Shown: positions 33,494 to 44,935, numbered from the stretch's first letter. The stretch is 64,000 nucleotides of DNA from Haliclona indistincta (GCA_964017065.1 OZ024788.1:2465021-2529020), one strand, 5' to 3'. The notes: generated from the sequence alone by a model not told the origin. Numbers and translations are program-made.

Positions 33494-35500
33494 ATGGACA
33501 GTGGAGGGGTGGAAGAATTGTACAGAAACTATGGCATCCTCGCTGATGCAAAGGACAATGCTGGAGAGGTGAGTATTTTCTGTGAATAGAGTGAAAAATA
33601 GCTTGTGGGTACCATTTTACAGAAAAAGAAATATGTTCTATTTAATGCTCACTCTATACGTTTAAATTTTATTTTCTAGCACCAAGAAGCATATGAGTGT
33701 ATTCTAGCAGCATCCAAAGGGACTGGTGGAGAGAAGAGGCTTGCAGCTGGCTTCATTACAAAGTTCCTCTCCTACTTTCCTGAGATGACAGAGAAGGCAA
33801 TGAACGCTTTACTAGACTTAGTTGTTGACGAAGACACAATGGTAACAAGTGGGTGTGGTATGATATTTACCAGGCGTGGTCTGTATGTGTTCTATAGATC
33901 AGGAGATGTGCCATCAAGGGTCTACCCAGTCTGTGCAAAGGACCAGATGAAGCTCTGTTGTGCACTAAAGTCGCTGATGTACTGACCCAGCTTCTTGTGA
34001 CTGGTGAGCTAGCCATTGTCTTGATTCTATCCTACATGCATTGCTTCAGTTGTTGATTGATGTACATGTGTGCCAGTGATGATTTTAATATTCAAGTAAC
34101 CATCCAACATTTGTTGGACATGATTACAACTTTGCGGTCTCACTGAAGGCACTACTGTACTACAGCTCAATACAGCAGGTTAGTGTATTGTGTCTTCATA
34201 AGCCAATGATGATCTTGATCTAAGTAACTTATCCTCCGTTGGTTGGATATGATTACAACTTTGCGGTCTCACTGAGGCACTGTCTGTGTAGAGATACATT
34301 TGTATTGTTACTCCTAAAGTATTTGACTTCTTCTCCTTACCATTATTCCTTCTCAAGGTGCTCTTAGTGGTATATTTGATCAGATCATGGGAGGTAGTGA
34401 TTCAGTGAGGGAGAAGGGTATAGAGTATGTCAGTGTATCACTGATGGACATGAGGCACAAACTCTTCATACCATCTCTAGAGAATGAACAGTGCCTCGTG
34501 GAACTGGTCAAAAGGTCAGTTTGCACCTCAAGTTCTTCGCATCAAATTCATGCATTTTGGAGCTGATTTTCTGAACACAAACCTTCACAAGCCTTCTGTA
34601 GATAAATTTAATAGCATGGAAGCATTTTTGTTATGGCTACTAACTTCGTTCTCATCCACTAGGTGTTAGTAGATGTGTCAGGAGATGAGTTTGAGTCTTT
34701 CATGGAGATACTCAACAAGATGCAGCACCTCTCAACAAGTGAGGGATCACAACAAGTGATTGATATTATCAGTGAGCAAGCTGAGCTGGAGGAGGAGTTT
34801 CAGGTATACACAGAGGCCTACTTCAAAGACCACTGTTTTTACAGTGTGTTTATTTCTAGGCTGAGAATACTGAATCAGTGGACAGGTTCTCAGTGTGCTT
34901 CAGAATGGCTTTGAAATTTTCCAAGGTCAGTATGGTAGCCTCATTACTACTAGCCCTTGTTATGGTATTTTGTAAGCTTTAGTCTGTTTCATAATTTTTG
35001 TCAGTGATGATACAACTTTTCTCGACTAACTATCCAGTCACCTGGAGATGATTATAACTTACTCTGAGGCATATGATGTGGTTACTTTACAGTGTTGCTG
35101 TGCTAGTAAGCTGTAGCTGACCCTCTCCTTCCTCTCTTTCTCACAGAAAGGTGGCTCTGTTGCTCGTTTCATCCAGTATGTGTGTCAGCAAGTTCTTCCT
35201 CTCTTCTCAGTCACTGCAGACAAGCAGGGTCGACACGAGATGGTCCAGCTACTAGCTGAGGGCTCAATGTACCTCAGTAAAGAAGATGACCTCTCAGATT
35301 GCTTCCCTTCTCTCTACTCTTTTCTTCTAGTAAAGTGCACACGTCAATTTTGGAAAAGTTTTTGATTTTTTCTGTCTATTTAGGAGCATATGCCGCCTCC
35401 TCCTGACAGTGAAGAAAGTAAAATAAAGTGTGGAAGAAAGAGAGCTAGAAGCACAGCAAGAGTAAACATCATCACAGCCATCTTTGATTTGCCGCGGTGA
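33494..35500 (+). CDS. API5: Apoptosis inhibitor 5-like, short C-terminus
   Basis: Exons include 33494-33568 (MDSGGVEELYRNYGILADAK), 33680-33841 (EAYECILAASKGTGGEKRLA), 33898-34003, one ending before 34181 (ALLYYSSIQQ), one near 34358-34514 (GALSGIFDQIMGGSDSVREK), 34665-34803, 34860-34925, 35147-35330 and 35384-35500. The protein follows API5 through its HEAT-repeat N-terminal half; API5 is a nuclear anti-apoptotic scaffold that binds ACINUS and other partners in vertebrates. The last exon leaves the family after EHMPPPPDSEESK and ends with a basic tail (GRKRARSTARVN), so it appears to lack roughly the last third of a typical family member of about 500 residues. Two central junctions (around 34003-34358) do not phase cleanly in my reading, so exon borders there are uncertain. 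NCAPH2 starts 130 bp downstream. Confidence 0.82.
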
Positions 35501-35629
35501 TCACTTGGTTGGAGACCACGCCCTAATTGACATTTTTGCGCGCGTACATGTAAGGCGGGAACAACAACACGCTTTAGCTCAGTTTCCCCGGCTCGATCTC
35601 GCTCCAGCCGTGATCTCCCAAAGGCAGGG

Positions 35630-36264
35630 ATGGAGAGAGACGAACAAACACGTTTTGCAAACTTCATGAGACCGATTCGGGACCTAAACAAGAACTGGGA
35701 CGTGGATGTAGCTACCCAACTGGAAGAGTACCTTGCTGAGGTAAGACCACGTGACTGATAGAGGCTAAATTCAGCACCTCACACGTTAACTGGTACAGCA
35801 GCACGTCATTTATCTCCACTTTAGTTGGAGGGAGTCACGATCTCGTTTGGTGATGGTCAAACAACGATGAATTTTGCTGAGGCCGCTCTGGTCATCCAAG
35901 GATCGGCCTGTGTCTACAGCAAGAAGGTCGAGTACCTCTACGCACTTGTGTATCAGACTCTAGACCTCATCACAAACAAGAGGTGACCTTACACTGTCAC
36001 AAATCTTAAATAGTTGCATTTTGATTATCTTCTGAAGGCGACTTGCTCAACCTTCTTCAGTTGACCAACACGGGCGAGACACAGATGCATCATTCGCTAA
36101 CAGAACAGACCAAAATGATGAGGTAAGGAGAGAAAGGAGGGTTGCTGTGGAGATATGACTTATTGTTCTGTTTTGTTGTAGTTTCTGACCTTGGATGATA
36201 TGAGAGAAGGTGCTAATATTGATATGCCTGAAGCATCTAGCTCTACCGCCAAGGTATGGTTACT

Positions 36265-36315
<51 letters not shown>

Positions 36316-39300
36316 CTCTCTTACTCATTCTCTTTATATTACATGATACTCCTCGTCCATGGACCATTCTTTTACCTACAAGACTATTTTCTTGAATATG
36401 CTGGAGCTTAGGGTTGCCTTCATTTACTGTAATAGTTCTAATCTTGTAAGGTGATCAAGGTGTAGACCATCACCTTGATGCACTAATGTGTCAGTCCCTG
36501 GTTCCATTGTGTGAATAAATACACCCAAGATTGAACACATCAGTGCATCAAGGTGACAATTAGTGACAAAATCTCTAATGTGTTCAGTTAGTGCACAATG
36601 GTTTTCTCAAGCCAGTGTGGGTGTATGGAAAACCCGGAACGTCGGATCACACGGATCAGCCGGATCTGACACCACGCCCATAATTATTATACTACTAAAC
36701 CAAGACCCTAAAAACCTTCTCCTAACGGCGCCAGTATTCGCCTAACAGCGCCCAGTATGGACCTAACAGCGCCCAGTATGACCTAGCCTCGTACCCAGGC
36801 TCTCTGGCGGAGATTTAATTATGCATGGGTGTTGAAATGCGGGGGTGGCGATTGAGAGCCTGGTATCTAGCGTTTTGAATTAATGAGCTGTCAGAGCAGA
36901 AGCACGTGCAATGACGTATTAACGCCCACCGAGATATCGTTATGACGTCTTTGTTTACAACATGGCTGCGCCTTCACTGCATTGATCGAGCGCCTGCGTC
37001 TCCCACAAGCCTGATTTTGCCTACCATAAGAGCGCATCAAGTGGGGCAATGCTTACACAAAGCATATGACCCGTGTAGCTCCACGAGATGCGTTCCAGTT
37101 TATCAAGACTAAGGTATAGCCTCGTACGTCCACGTGTTTATGCCTGGTATACTTGTACTAGTGTGCGGGCAACTCTCTCCAGTTGTCTGCTCTCTTAACA
37201 GCCTAAAAACTATCTGGAACGCGTCGCAAATTTACAGAGCCAACAGCATAGCCATAGTGCACGATCAGAATCAGTCATCCCGTAAACGTGACGCAAAGTA
37301 ACACAATAGTGAACTAAAATATACGGATCCATGGAATTCCATGGATCGTCTGCGCATGTGCGAAACAGTGGATACCAGGCTCTCAATCGCCACCCCCGCA
37401 TTTCAACACCCACGCATAATTAAATCTCCGCCAGAGAGCCTGGGTACGACGCTAAGTATGACCTAACGGCGCCCAGTATTTTGCCTAATTATGGGCGTGG
37501 TGTTCGATCCGGCTGATCATTGTGATCCGGCGTTTCGGGTTTTCCAGACACCCAGCCAGTGTCCTCACATAACATAGACTACATAGTGCAGATATGATTA
37601 TGATACTGAATTTTGAACTTAGAACTATTTCTATTTCTCCTACAGCATGTCACTGTGGTACCTCGTACACTAGCCTCGTCCCCAGGCCAAAATTTTTCGC
37701 AACGAAAAACGCAAATGAACGAAACGGCGAAAAATAAAGGCCTGGTCTCTATTGCAAGGGTAATTAATGATACGCATGCATGAATAAAATTAAAGAGTCT
37801 GAGCGAGTTTAAAAACAAGAAACGAAATATAGCTAAGCAAACACGCACTCTAGAAGATTTGATCCGTCGCGAGGGAGTCTGAAGACAACCAGGGCAGCCA
37901 GTAAAACCATCGTTCAGTTGGAAAAATGGACTCGTGAAAGTCTTGGTACGCTACAGTTTCACGTGGGGTTTGTGAGGGCGCCAGTAGATCGGCTTAGACT
38001 TCCTGAACTAGTCCACACGTGTTTGCAATCTTTGCGCTAAGCAGAGAAACGTGCACACAGTGAGAACTTCCATTACAGTAGAGCGAGAATACAGACAAAT
38101 ACACGGAATGACGCAGTATCCTAGAAGAATACAAGGTTACGGATTCATAATATCCTGCCGATTATACAGATTCTGTATAACGACTAACGCATGCGCACCA
38201 ATACCCCTGCAATGGATACCAGGCCCTATTTTCGCATTTCGTTCCGTCATTCGTTTCGTAAAGTTAGCGAAAATTGGGCGTGGGGACGAGGCTACTCGTA
38301 CACCAATGTCACTCGTCCGTTTGCAAGACTCTGAAAAAGTGGTCTCAACTCCCTTGCTAAGGTACAGGTGCCCTCTCCTTCGAACCTTGCTATTCCTAAT
38401 CTTTACGCTTTTAGTCACAATGGCGAATTACTAGGCAACAGGATGGACTTCAAGGTAATTTATTAACTTTATGAGCTACCTTAGTTTGTTTTTTTTTAGC
38501 TGAACTCGAGTAGTATTCATAGTTCAGGGGCTCTTCTGTTAGAACCAATCAATCATCTTGTAATAGAGGGGCAGCCCCATGGGCAGCACAATGAAGCAGC
38601 TGATCGACATCAACATGACTTCACAGTAGATCCATTGGACTTCTTGAATGGTGAGTACAGTATCACTATCACCATTTTAGTATCTTGCTAATCTCTACTT
38701 TTATCTTGCTCAACCATCTACTCACTCACTCACTAACTTCCTTACTTGCTCATCCACTCACCTATCTTGTCACTCTCTCACTCACTCACTTACCCACTCA
38801 TTGATTCAATCGCTCATTGCCTCATTCACTACTCTCTCTCACCCATCCACTCTCTCACTCACTCACTCTCTCACCCATCCACTCTCTCACTCACTCACTC
38901 TCTCACCCATCCACTCTCTCACTCACTCACTCACTCACTCACTCTCTCACCCATCCACTCTCTCACTCACCCACTCTCTCACTCACCCACTCTCTCACCC
39001 ATCCACTCTCTCACCCATCCACTCTCTCACTCATCCACTCTCTCACTCATCCACTCTCTCACTCACCACTACTCTCACTCACCACTACTCTCACTCACCC
39101 ACTCTCTCACTTACCCACTCTCTCACTCATCCACTCTCTCACTCATCCACTCTCTCACTCACCACTACTCTCACTCACCCACTCTCTCACTCATCCACTC
39201 TCTCACTCACCACTACTCTCACTCACCCACTCTCTCACTCACCCACTCTCTCACTCATCCACTCTCTCACTCATCCACTCACTCACTCATCCACTCTCTC

Positions 39301-42300
39301 ACTCATCCACTCACTCACTCACTCACTCTCTCACTCATCCACTCTCTCACTCATCCACTCACTCACCCATCCACTCTCTCACCCATCCACTCTCTCACTC
39401 ATCCACTCTCTCACTCATCCACTCTCTCACTCATCCACTCACTCACTCACTCACTCTCTCACTCATCCACTCTCTCACTCATCCACTCACTCACTCACTC
39501 TCTCACTCATCCACTCTCTCACTCATCCACTCACTCACCCATCCACTCTCTCACCCATCCACTCTCTCACTCATCCACTCTCTCACCCATCCACTCTCTC
39601 ACTCATCCACTCTCTCACTCATCCACTCTCTCACTCATCCACTCTCTCACTCATCCACTCACTCATCCATCCATCCATCCACTCTCTCACTTACCCATCC
39701 ACTCTCACTCACTTTATTCTCTCTCTCAGCTAGTGCTGAATCTATGGAGTGTGACAATGTCTGTGAACCAGCTCAACCTGAAGTTGACAACAACGACAGA
39801 GGTGATGGCAGCAATGCTATTGCTCCAGCATCACCAGCAGCAGAAACATCAGTGAGTGATGCACTCATCTTTGTCAGTGCACTAAAGCAAGATTTTTCTC
39901 TTTGCTCAGGTTTGGAAGGATCGATTAAGACAAAGAGTGAGACCAGAGGAAAAGCCGCCAAGAAATCCATGGAGCACGCTTGATCCTCATAGTGTCATGA
40001 AAGGAGCAAAACCGTTCAGAAAAGGTCAATATTTAAAATGCGTTGCAGTGGTAAACAGACTGTACTCATTCTAGTCTGATGTACTAAAAAAAACTCAGCA
40101 TTTTTGTATGTTTCATTGAATATTTTTGAATATCCTTTGTATGAACATTTCGTCCCCAGAGTTCACCACTACCTTGATTATCCAGATAGCTTCGGTTACA
40201 GAATTGTCCGGATAATCAGAGGTTCAGGTATTGGAGGTTATTGTGGTACCATTGCCCATAAGTGGATCAAACCACTGGTTTAAGAGTCTTTTAAATGCAT
40301 TGTTGACTGGTGAAGCTTGTTGCAAGGTACACATGTTGTGAAGTACACATAGCTTGGTAAGGTAAATAATCCCTTCCTTGTAAACTGTTGAATCTGAGTC
40401 TAGTGTGTAAGTAGGATGTAGTACGTGTAAGTGACTTTGTTTTGTTTTGACCAATCATATTGTTTGGTAGGTAACACGTTCAGAATACCATCTGCGCTGA
40501 GAAAGAGTGACTCTCGTAAGAGGAAGAGAAGTTCCACCAGTGGAGAAGAGGACGCTCTAGCTGATACACAGTCACTTAGTAAATTCCTGCACCAATCTTG
40601 TGAGCCCAGCACACACTCACTCACACTACCGTATAGCCGGTTATTTTCGATCACCGACTGCAGATCGAAAATTAAATCCACAAAAATTTGAACCATACCA
40701 AAAATTTTGAACGCCTGAAATTTTCTCGTGCAAACAAAACGAGGCTAGAGCTAGCCTCGCCTCCAGGCCACTCCCAACGCTGCTTACTAGAATCTGACAG
40801 TAGCAGCGGGTAGCTTGGTGCCGCGATAGCTGTAAAACTGAACGCCAAGCGCCTCTGTTAGAGAAATGTCTGCCATTCGCACTGCTGCACACGAGAGACT
40901 ACTCGCACGATAAGCGAAAAGGTGGACACCGCAGTACAGCAACTTATCTTCAACTCTGCTGGTTCCATTTAACAATCATAAAACGTGGCTGGCGTGGTTT
41001 AACGACTATACAGTTCTCCAACATTTCAAAGCCATTGAGTTCGAGATACGGCTATACAGTATCATGTGTGCACTTGCATATGAAGAGCCACTTATTATTA
41101 CCGAAGGTATTAAATAATTTCTTTTAATTTTTCACTAGTCCATGAAAAATTTGTTATTCTGAAACAATTTCACAAGACTGAGTGTTTCTTTTCCATTGTT
41201 CTCTTCCGCTACAGTACATGCACTCCATTCTTTAAATTTTTATCATAAATCTCTACTATCAGTTTTTGTGTGATTCCTCTTTTTCTTCTTTACAGTTTAT
41301 TCATGTTCATCAATGTTTCCTAAGAACCCCATGAAGGCTCCCAGTACAACAAGTCAGTAACTCCATCTTTACATACAGTATAGTGGAGTTGCTCTCTCTC
41401 TCCTGCAGTGCTAGAAGGATGGTTCTGGAAAGAACAGAAAAGACGGAAATCGCAACAATTTAGAGATAGAAAAACCTTGGTATATGGTTACTGGCTGTGG
41501 GTTGAGATTTTATGGTTTTGTTGTCACAGGCGAACTTGAGGCAGCAGATATTGGATGAGCTTGATGAAGTGATGGATGGAGATGATGGGGAAGAAGAGGC
41601 ATACCATCCACTAGGAGCAGGTGAGTGAGTGAGTGAGTGTGTGAGTGAGTGAGTGAGTGAGTGAGTGTGTGAGTGTGTGAGTGAGTGAGTGAGTGAGTGA
41701 GTGAGTGAGTGAGTGAGTGAGTGAGTGAGTGAGTGAGTGAGTGAGTGAGTGAGTGAGTGAGTGAGTGAGTGAGTGAGTGAAGAGGTGAGTGGGTGGGTGA
41801 GTGAGTGAGTACATGTAAGTCAGTGAGTGAGTGAGTGAGTCAGTGAGTGAGTGAGTGAGTGAGTGAGTGAGGGGGGAAGGGAGTGAGTGAGTGAATGAGT
41901 GGGTAAGTGAGTGAGTGAGTGGGTGGGTGGGTGAGTGAGTGAGTGAGTGAGTGAGCGAGTGAGTGAGTGAGTGAGTGAGTGAGTGAGTGAGTGAACAAAT
42001 GAATGATTTTCCTCCTTCTTTCAGAAGACAATGCAGTTGATGATGTAGAGCACCATATTGAAACAGAACAAAACTTGGATGAGCCGTTTGATGATTTCGA
42101 CCATCATTCACTGGATATACTTGACACGTCACATGACATGGGTAAGCCCCTGTATTTACACTAATACACCAGTTTACTGGTTTGTTACAGCTTCAGGTGA
42201 AGGAGAAGAAGTTGTGTGTAGCTATGAAGAGTTGGTCAGGAACTATGTGGTGAGTGTGGTCTGGTTGTGTAGTACACAAGGGGATTTCTGCTATCAGATA

Positions 42301-44102
42301 ATAGTATCTTTACTCTACCCTATGTAAACCTGGTGTCTGGTCTCGTACAAGAGTGTCTCACTAAACTATAATCATACGTTTTTGTAATGTGTGCCATGTC
42401 AGAGTCTCCTGCTTAGAAAGTCTATAGCACACATACACACACAGTTGCAGTACTTCTTTTCACTGAGGTGATGGGCTATTCTATAACCACAGTGCCAGCC
42501 CACAGCTTTTAAAGTGAACCAATTATATATTAGTAAACAGCTGCTCTCCTTATCTGTCTACTTATAAATGCTGTGTTATCTCTTTCTCTAAAGGAATCAA
42601 CTGTGCAAGCAGCACTGTGCTATGCTAGGGAATCAGACCTCTCCAAGAGAGTCAGAGAGTGGGAGGACAGAGTCAAGCCTGTACTCACAGCAGAAGTGTG
42701 TTGAAATATTGCTGATACATGATTGTACTTTAATTTTAGCTTTTTTTTTTCGGGAGAATCATCCTATTATTCGATATTCGTACGTATGGATCAAGAGTTA
42801 TAAGTGAGCTGGATAAGCAAGGTACGCCATTGTTAGTGTTGGTCTCTAGCTCTGTCTTCTCTGAAATGAAACAGGAGAGAAGTCTTGTTATTTCAGAGAT
42901 CTTGTGAGAGATGAAGAACCGTTTCAGATATGCAGATACTTCACAGCAACTCTTCAACTGGTGAGACATTACTTGATCACTCACATTGCCCACTCACTCT
43001 TTCATACAGTCACTCACTTACACACACACACACACTCACTCACTTACGCATACCCATCCGTCATTCACTTACCCAGAGGTCGAAATTTTTTTCCCTAATG
43101 CCCTAAGCATTACTGATTTTGAGTATTATTGTATTTTGGTCTGGACATCTCATTTTTTCGAATTTATTTACCGCAAATTACAGTACATTCATTGTGTTAT
43201 TATCATTCTTTTGCTATGAAGTAGGCAATGTCAAACTTCACATGCAGCTTCTCTCGTTCTTCGTCACTAAGCCTGCTGAAGGCTTGAGCAATGGAAACAT
43301 ACAAATAGGGACCTAAATCTGCAGCCTCGCCAGCCTGTGAGCGCTGCTTTGCTAGCAGAGTCATTGCATGAGTGTGCTGATCGTTGTGGGCGTGGTCTCA
43401 TACTAATACGCACAGAGCTGGCGCCGACAATCCACTGATCGCTGAAGTTTTTCCTGAGCTTGATCTTACGACGAATACACCTTGCATTTGAGGCTAACCT
43501 CGCACCCTCTGTTTCTTGAGCACAGTCTAGGTTCAACGCCATTTCTGAAGGGTAACGCGACGTTTCTTCCCCCATCTCCGGCCTTCTCACCGACTTCACG
43601 GCTTCGTTTCATTGTCACCCTGCACATCTAACCACATGGTGAGGTGTTAAACTGTTTGGCAGCTGCTGTGTGTGCACATGCATGTTGGTCAGTCACGCCT
43701 ACTGATCACTCTCAATTATGGTTGGTCATTCTACAAAAATGCACGGAAAATGACCAATGTCCGGATGTACTTTCGACTTCTGCTTACCCATTCACTCACT
43801 CAATCACTCACACACTCACTAACTCATCTATTCACTCACTCGCTCACCCATTCACTCACTCATTCATCCAATCACTAACTCACTCACTAACTCATCTATT
43901 CACTCACTCGCTCGATCACTTACTCACTCATTTTACCTCTCACAGGCTAATGACAGAAATGTTGATATAATTATCGGTTGATGGTAGTGGCAATGCCGAT
44001 TGTGTAGACTCCATGAATCTCAAGCTGCTCTCGACCAGACTAGGCAGTGAAGCTGTGTCTGATTATCAAGCTCCTTCTCTCCTTCGCAACTCACAACAAT
44101 AA
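35630..44102 (+). CDS. NCAPH2: Condensin-2 complex subunit H2
   Basis: ATG at 35630; exons 35630-35740, 35825-35982, 36039-36122, 36180-36253, 38367-38453, 38500-38650, about 39730-39850, 39909-40024, 40472-40599, about 41297-41352, 41410-41480, 41531-41621, 42025-42141, 42190-42249, 42595-42690, about 42745-42822, 42900-42960, and 43946-44102 (TAA). The N-terminus ([20 protein letters not shown], then [20 protein letters not shown] and [18 protein letters not shown]) is the conserved kleisin-type domain of NCAPH2. The middle is acidic and basic linker. The C-terminus has [26 protein letters not shown] and [19 protein letters not shown]2 is the kleisin bridging SMC2-SMC4 in nuclear condensin II. 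Introns are inflated by microsatellites and transposons. In the last exon one extra T near 43977 puts the final stretch ([20 protein letters not shown]) out of frame; this may be a sequence error. Confidence 0.9.
36261..36312. repeat. (CT)n microsatellite in NCAPH2 intron 4
   Basis: An uninterrupted CT run follows the donor of the fourth exon. It is a simple repeat on the transcript strand, potentially polypyrimidine-tract-like. Confidence 0.9.
36619..37553. mobile_element. Foldback transposon related to the one at 9468, 9-bp target duplication
   Basis: It is flanked by AGCCAGTGT at 36610-36618 and 37554-37562. The ends GGGTGTATGGAAAACCCG and CGGGTTTTCCAGACACCC are complementary and resemble the 9468-10185 element (AAAACnCGGAA core). 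Inside are the same CCTAACAGCGCCCAGTATGG units, interrupted by a nested element at 36784-37454. It sits in NCAPH2 intron 4. Confidence 0.85.
36784..37454. mobile_element. Nested TAGCCTCG-type element, 9-bp target duplication
   Basis: AGTATGACC flanks it at 36775-36783 and 37455-37463. The ends TAGCCTCGTACCCAGGCTCT and AGAGCCTGGGTACGACGCTA are inverted repeats that extend about 90 bp (GGCGGAGATTTAATTATGC and its complement). It has no transposase. It inserted into the older foldback element, giving a relative date. Confidence 0.88.
37671..38294. mobile_element. TAGCCTCG-type element, 9-bp target duplication
   Basis: The target duplication CTCGTACAC lies at 37662-37670 and 38295-38303. The ends TAGCCTCGTCCCCAGGC and GTGGGGACGAGGCTA are inverted, with subterminal CGCAACGAAAAACGC-like and CGAAACGG-like words mirrored. 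It is the second member of the family in NCAPH2 intron 4, only about 70 bp upstream of exon 5. Confidence 0.88.
38700..39728. repeat. (CTCA/CTCTCACTCATCCA)n satellite in NCAPH2 intron 6
   Basis: About 1 kb of CACTCACTCA, CTCTCTCACTCATCCA and CACCACTACT units. All three forward frames are open and read as [12 protein letters not shown] peptides, but these are artefacts of the repeat. The array ends against the acceptor CTCTCTCTCAG of the next exon. Confidence 0.92.
40600..41110. other. NCAPH2 intron 9 with partial transposon end
   Basis: A TAGCCTCGCCTCCAGGCC terminus lies at 40754, preceded by GAGGCTAGAGC, so two element ends of the TAGCCTCG family abut. The partner ends are not seen. AAATTTT-rich words occur around 40680-40725. 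No exon is recognised. Confidence 0.45.
41620..41998. repeat. (GTGA)n array at the 5' splice site of NCAPH2 intron 12
   Basis: The exon end GGAGCAG is followed directly by GTGAGTGAGTGAGTG repeated for about 370 bp with minor variants. The real donor is therefore the first of dozens of identical GTGAGT hexamers. The array is the reverse complement of the intron 6 satellite type. Confidence 0.92.
43780..43945. repeat. (CACT)n microsatellite before the last NCAPH2 exon
   Basis: CACTCACTCA and CATTCATCCA units precede the acceptor TCTCACAG at about 43945. It is a shorter relative of the intron 6 array. Confidence 0.85.
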
Positions 44103-44302
44103 NNNNNNNNNNNNNNNNNNNNNNNNNNNNNNNNNNNNNNNNNNNNNNNNNNNNNNNNNNNNNNNNNNNNNNNNNNNNNNNNNNNNNNNNNNNNNNNNNN
44201 NNNNNNNNNNNNNNNNNNNNNNNNNNNNNNNNNNNNNNNNNNNNNNNNNNNNNNNNNNNNNNNNNNNNNNNNNNNNNNNNNNNNNNNNNNNNNNNNNNNN
44301 NN
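44103..44302. other. Assembly gap (200 N)
   Basis: Exactly 200 N, a conventional placeholder size. It starts right after the NCAPH2 stop codon and ends inside a dispersed repeat whose other copies form a palindrome at 59285-60265, which may explain the assembly break. Confidence 0.95.
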
Positions 44303-44935
44303 GATGGAAGGAAGTGTATGAACTTCATAAAACTTGCTGTGCAGATGTATTGATACCTAACTAAGTAAAATCTGCATTAGGGTTGCTACAGCACAATTTA
44401 CAAAAGCGCTGGAGTCCTAATTCTATTTTCGTCATCGTCCCTCTTTCAATGTATGGCCTGGAAACAGCGCATAAAGATCGCTGCGTCGTCGAAGAGCTTG
44501 GAAATCTTGACAGCATGATCCTGTGCATCCTTACCAACAAAAATAAGCTTTGGCGCTGAATGTGGTTTGAACAAAAAGTATTTACTTACGATTGGCTAGC
44601 TCCGTCCAGTTATTTCGAGTGTTTTTATTTTTTTCCTGCAAAAAGGAAGGACTTGGCGCTTCTCTGTTTGTCCGTTTTATGTTCGGGTCAAACCACTCGA
44701 CACACCGAGATGCAAGCCCGCTGAATCTGTGACTGTCGATTTTTTCATTGGAGACCCTACCTACTGGTACACTTTTGCTACAAAGACCGTCAAGAAAAGC
44801 GTGGAACACAATTTTTATGAGTTCTTGTGTGATGCCAAGCAGAGACAAGCTCCGGCGAAACAACACTGAAAAGCGCAACTTGATTGGAGTCAAAACTCAC
44901 ACTCGCGACTTCCAGCGCCCGTTTTATCAACGGTA
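44303..44935. repeat. Dispersed repeat shared with the 59-60 kb palindrome
   Basis: From GATGGAAGGAAGTGTATGAA it matches 59800-60265 (+) and, inverted, 59285-59766: the same CCTAACTAAG, GCGCTGGAGTCC, GGCCTGGAAACAGCGCATAA and TCTGTGACTGTC words. No protein domain is recognised in the frames it opens. Likely one arm of a non-autonomous element. Confidence 0.75.

Noticed and set aside
38746..39983. Three overlapping open frames of 310-388 codons rich in [10 protein letters not shown]
   Set aside because: They are produced by the CTCA satellite in NCAPH2 intron 6; all frames are open because the repeat lacks stops. NCAPH2 exons lie on both sides with proper splice sites.
41611..42132. 173-codon minus-strand frame of HSLTHSLT
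   Set aside because: Translation of the GTGA array in NCAPH2 intron 12 read on the wrong strand.
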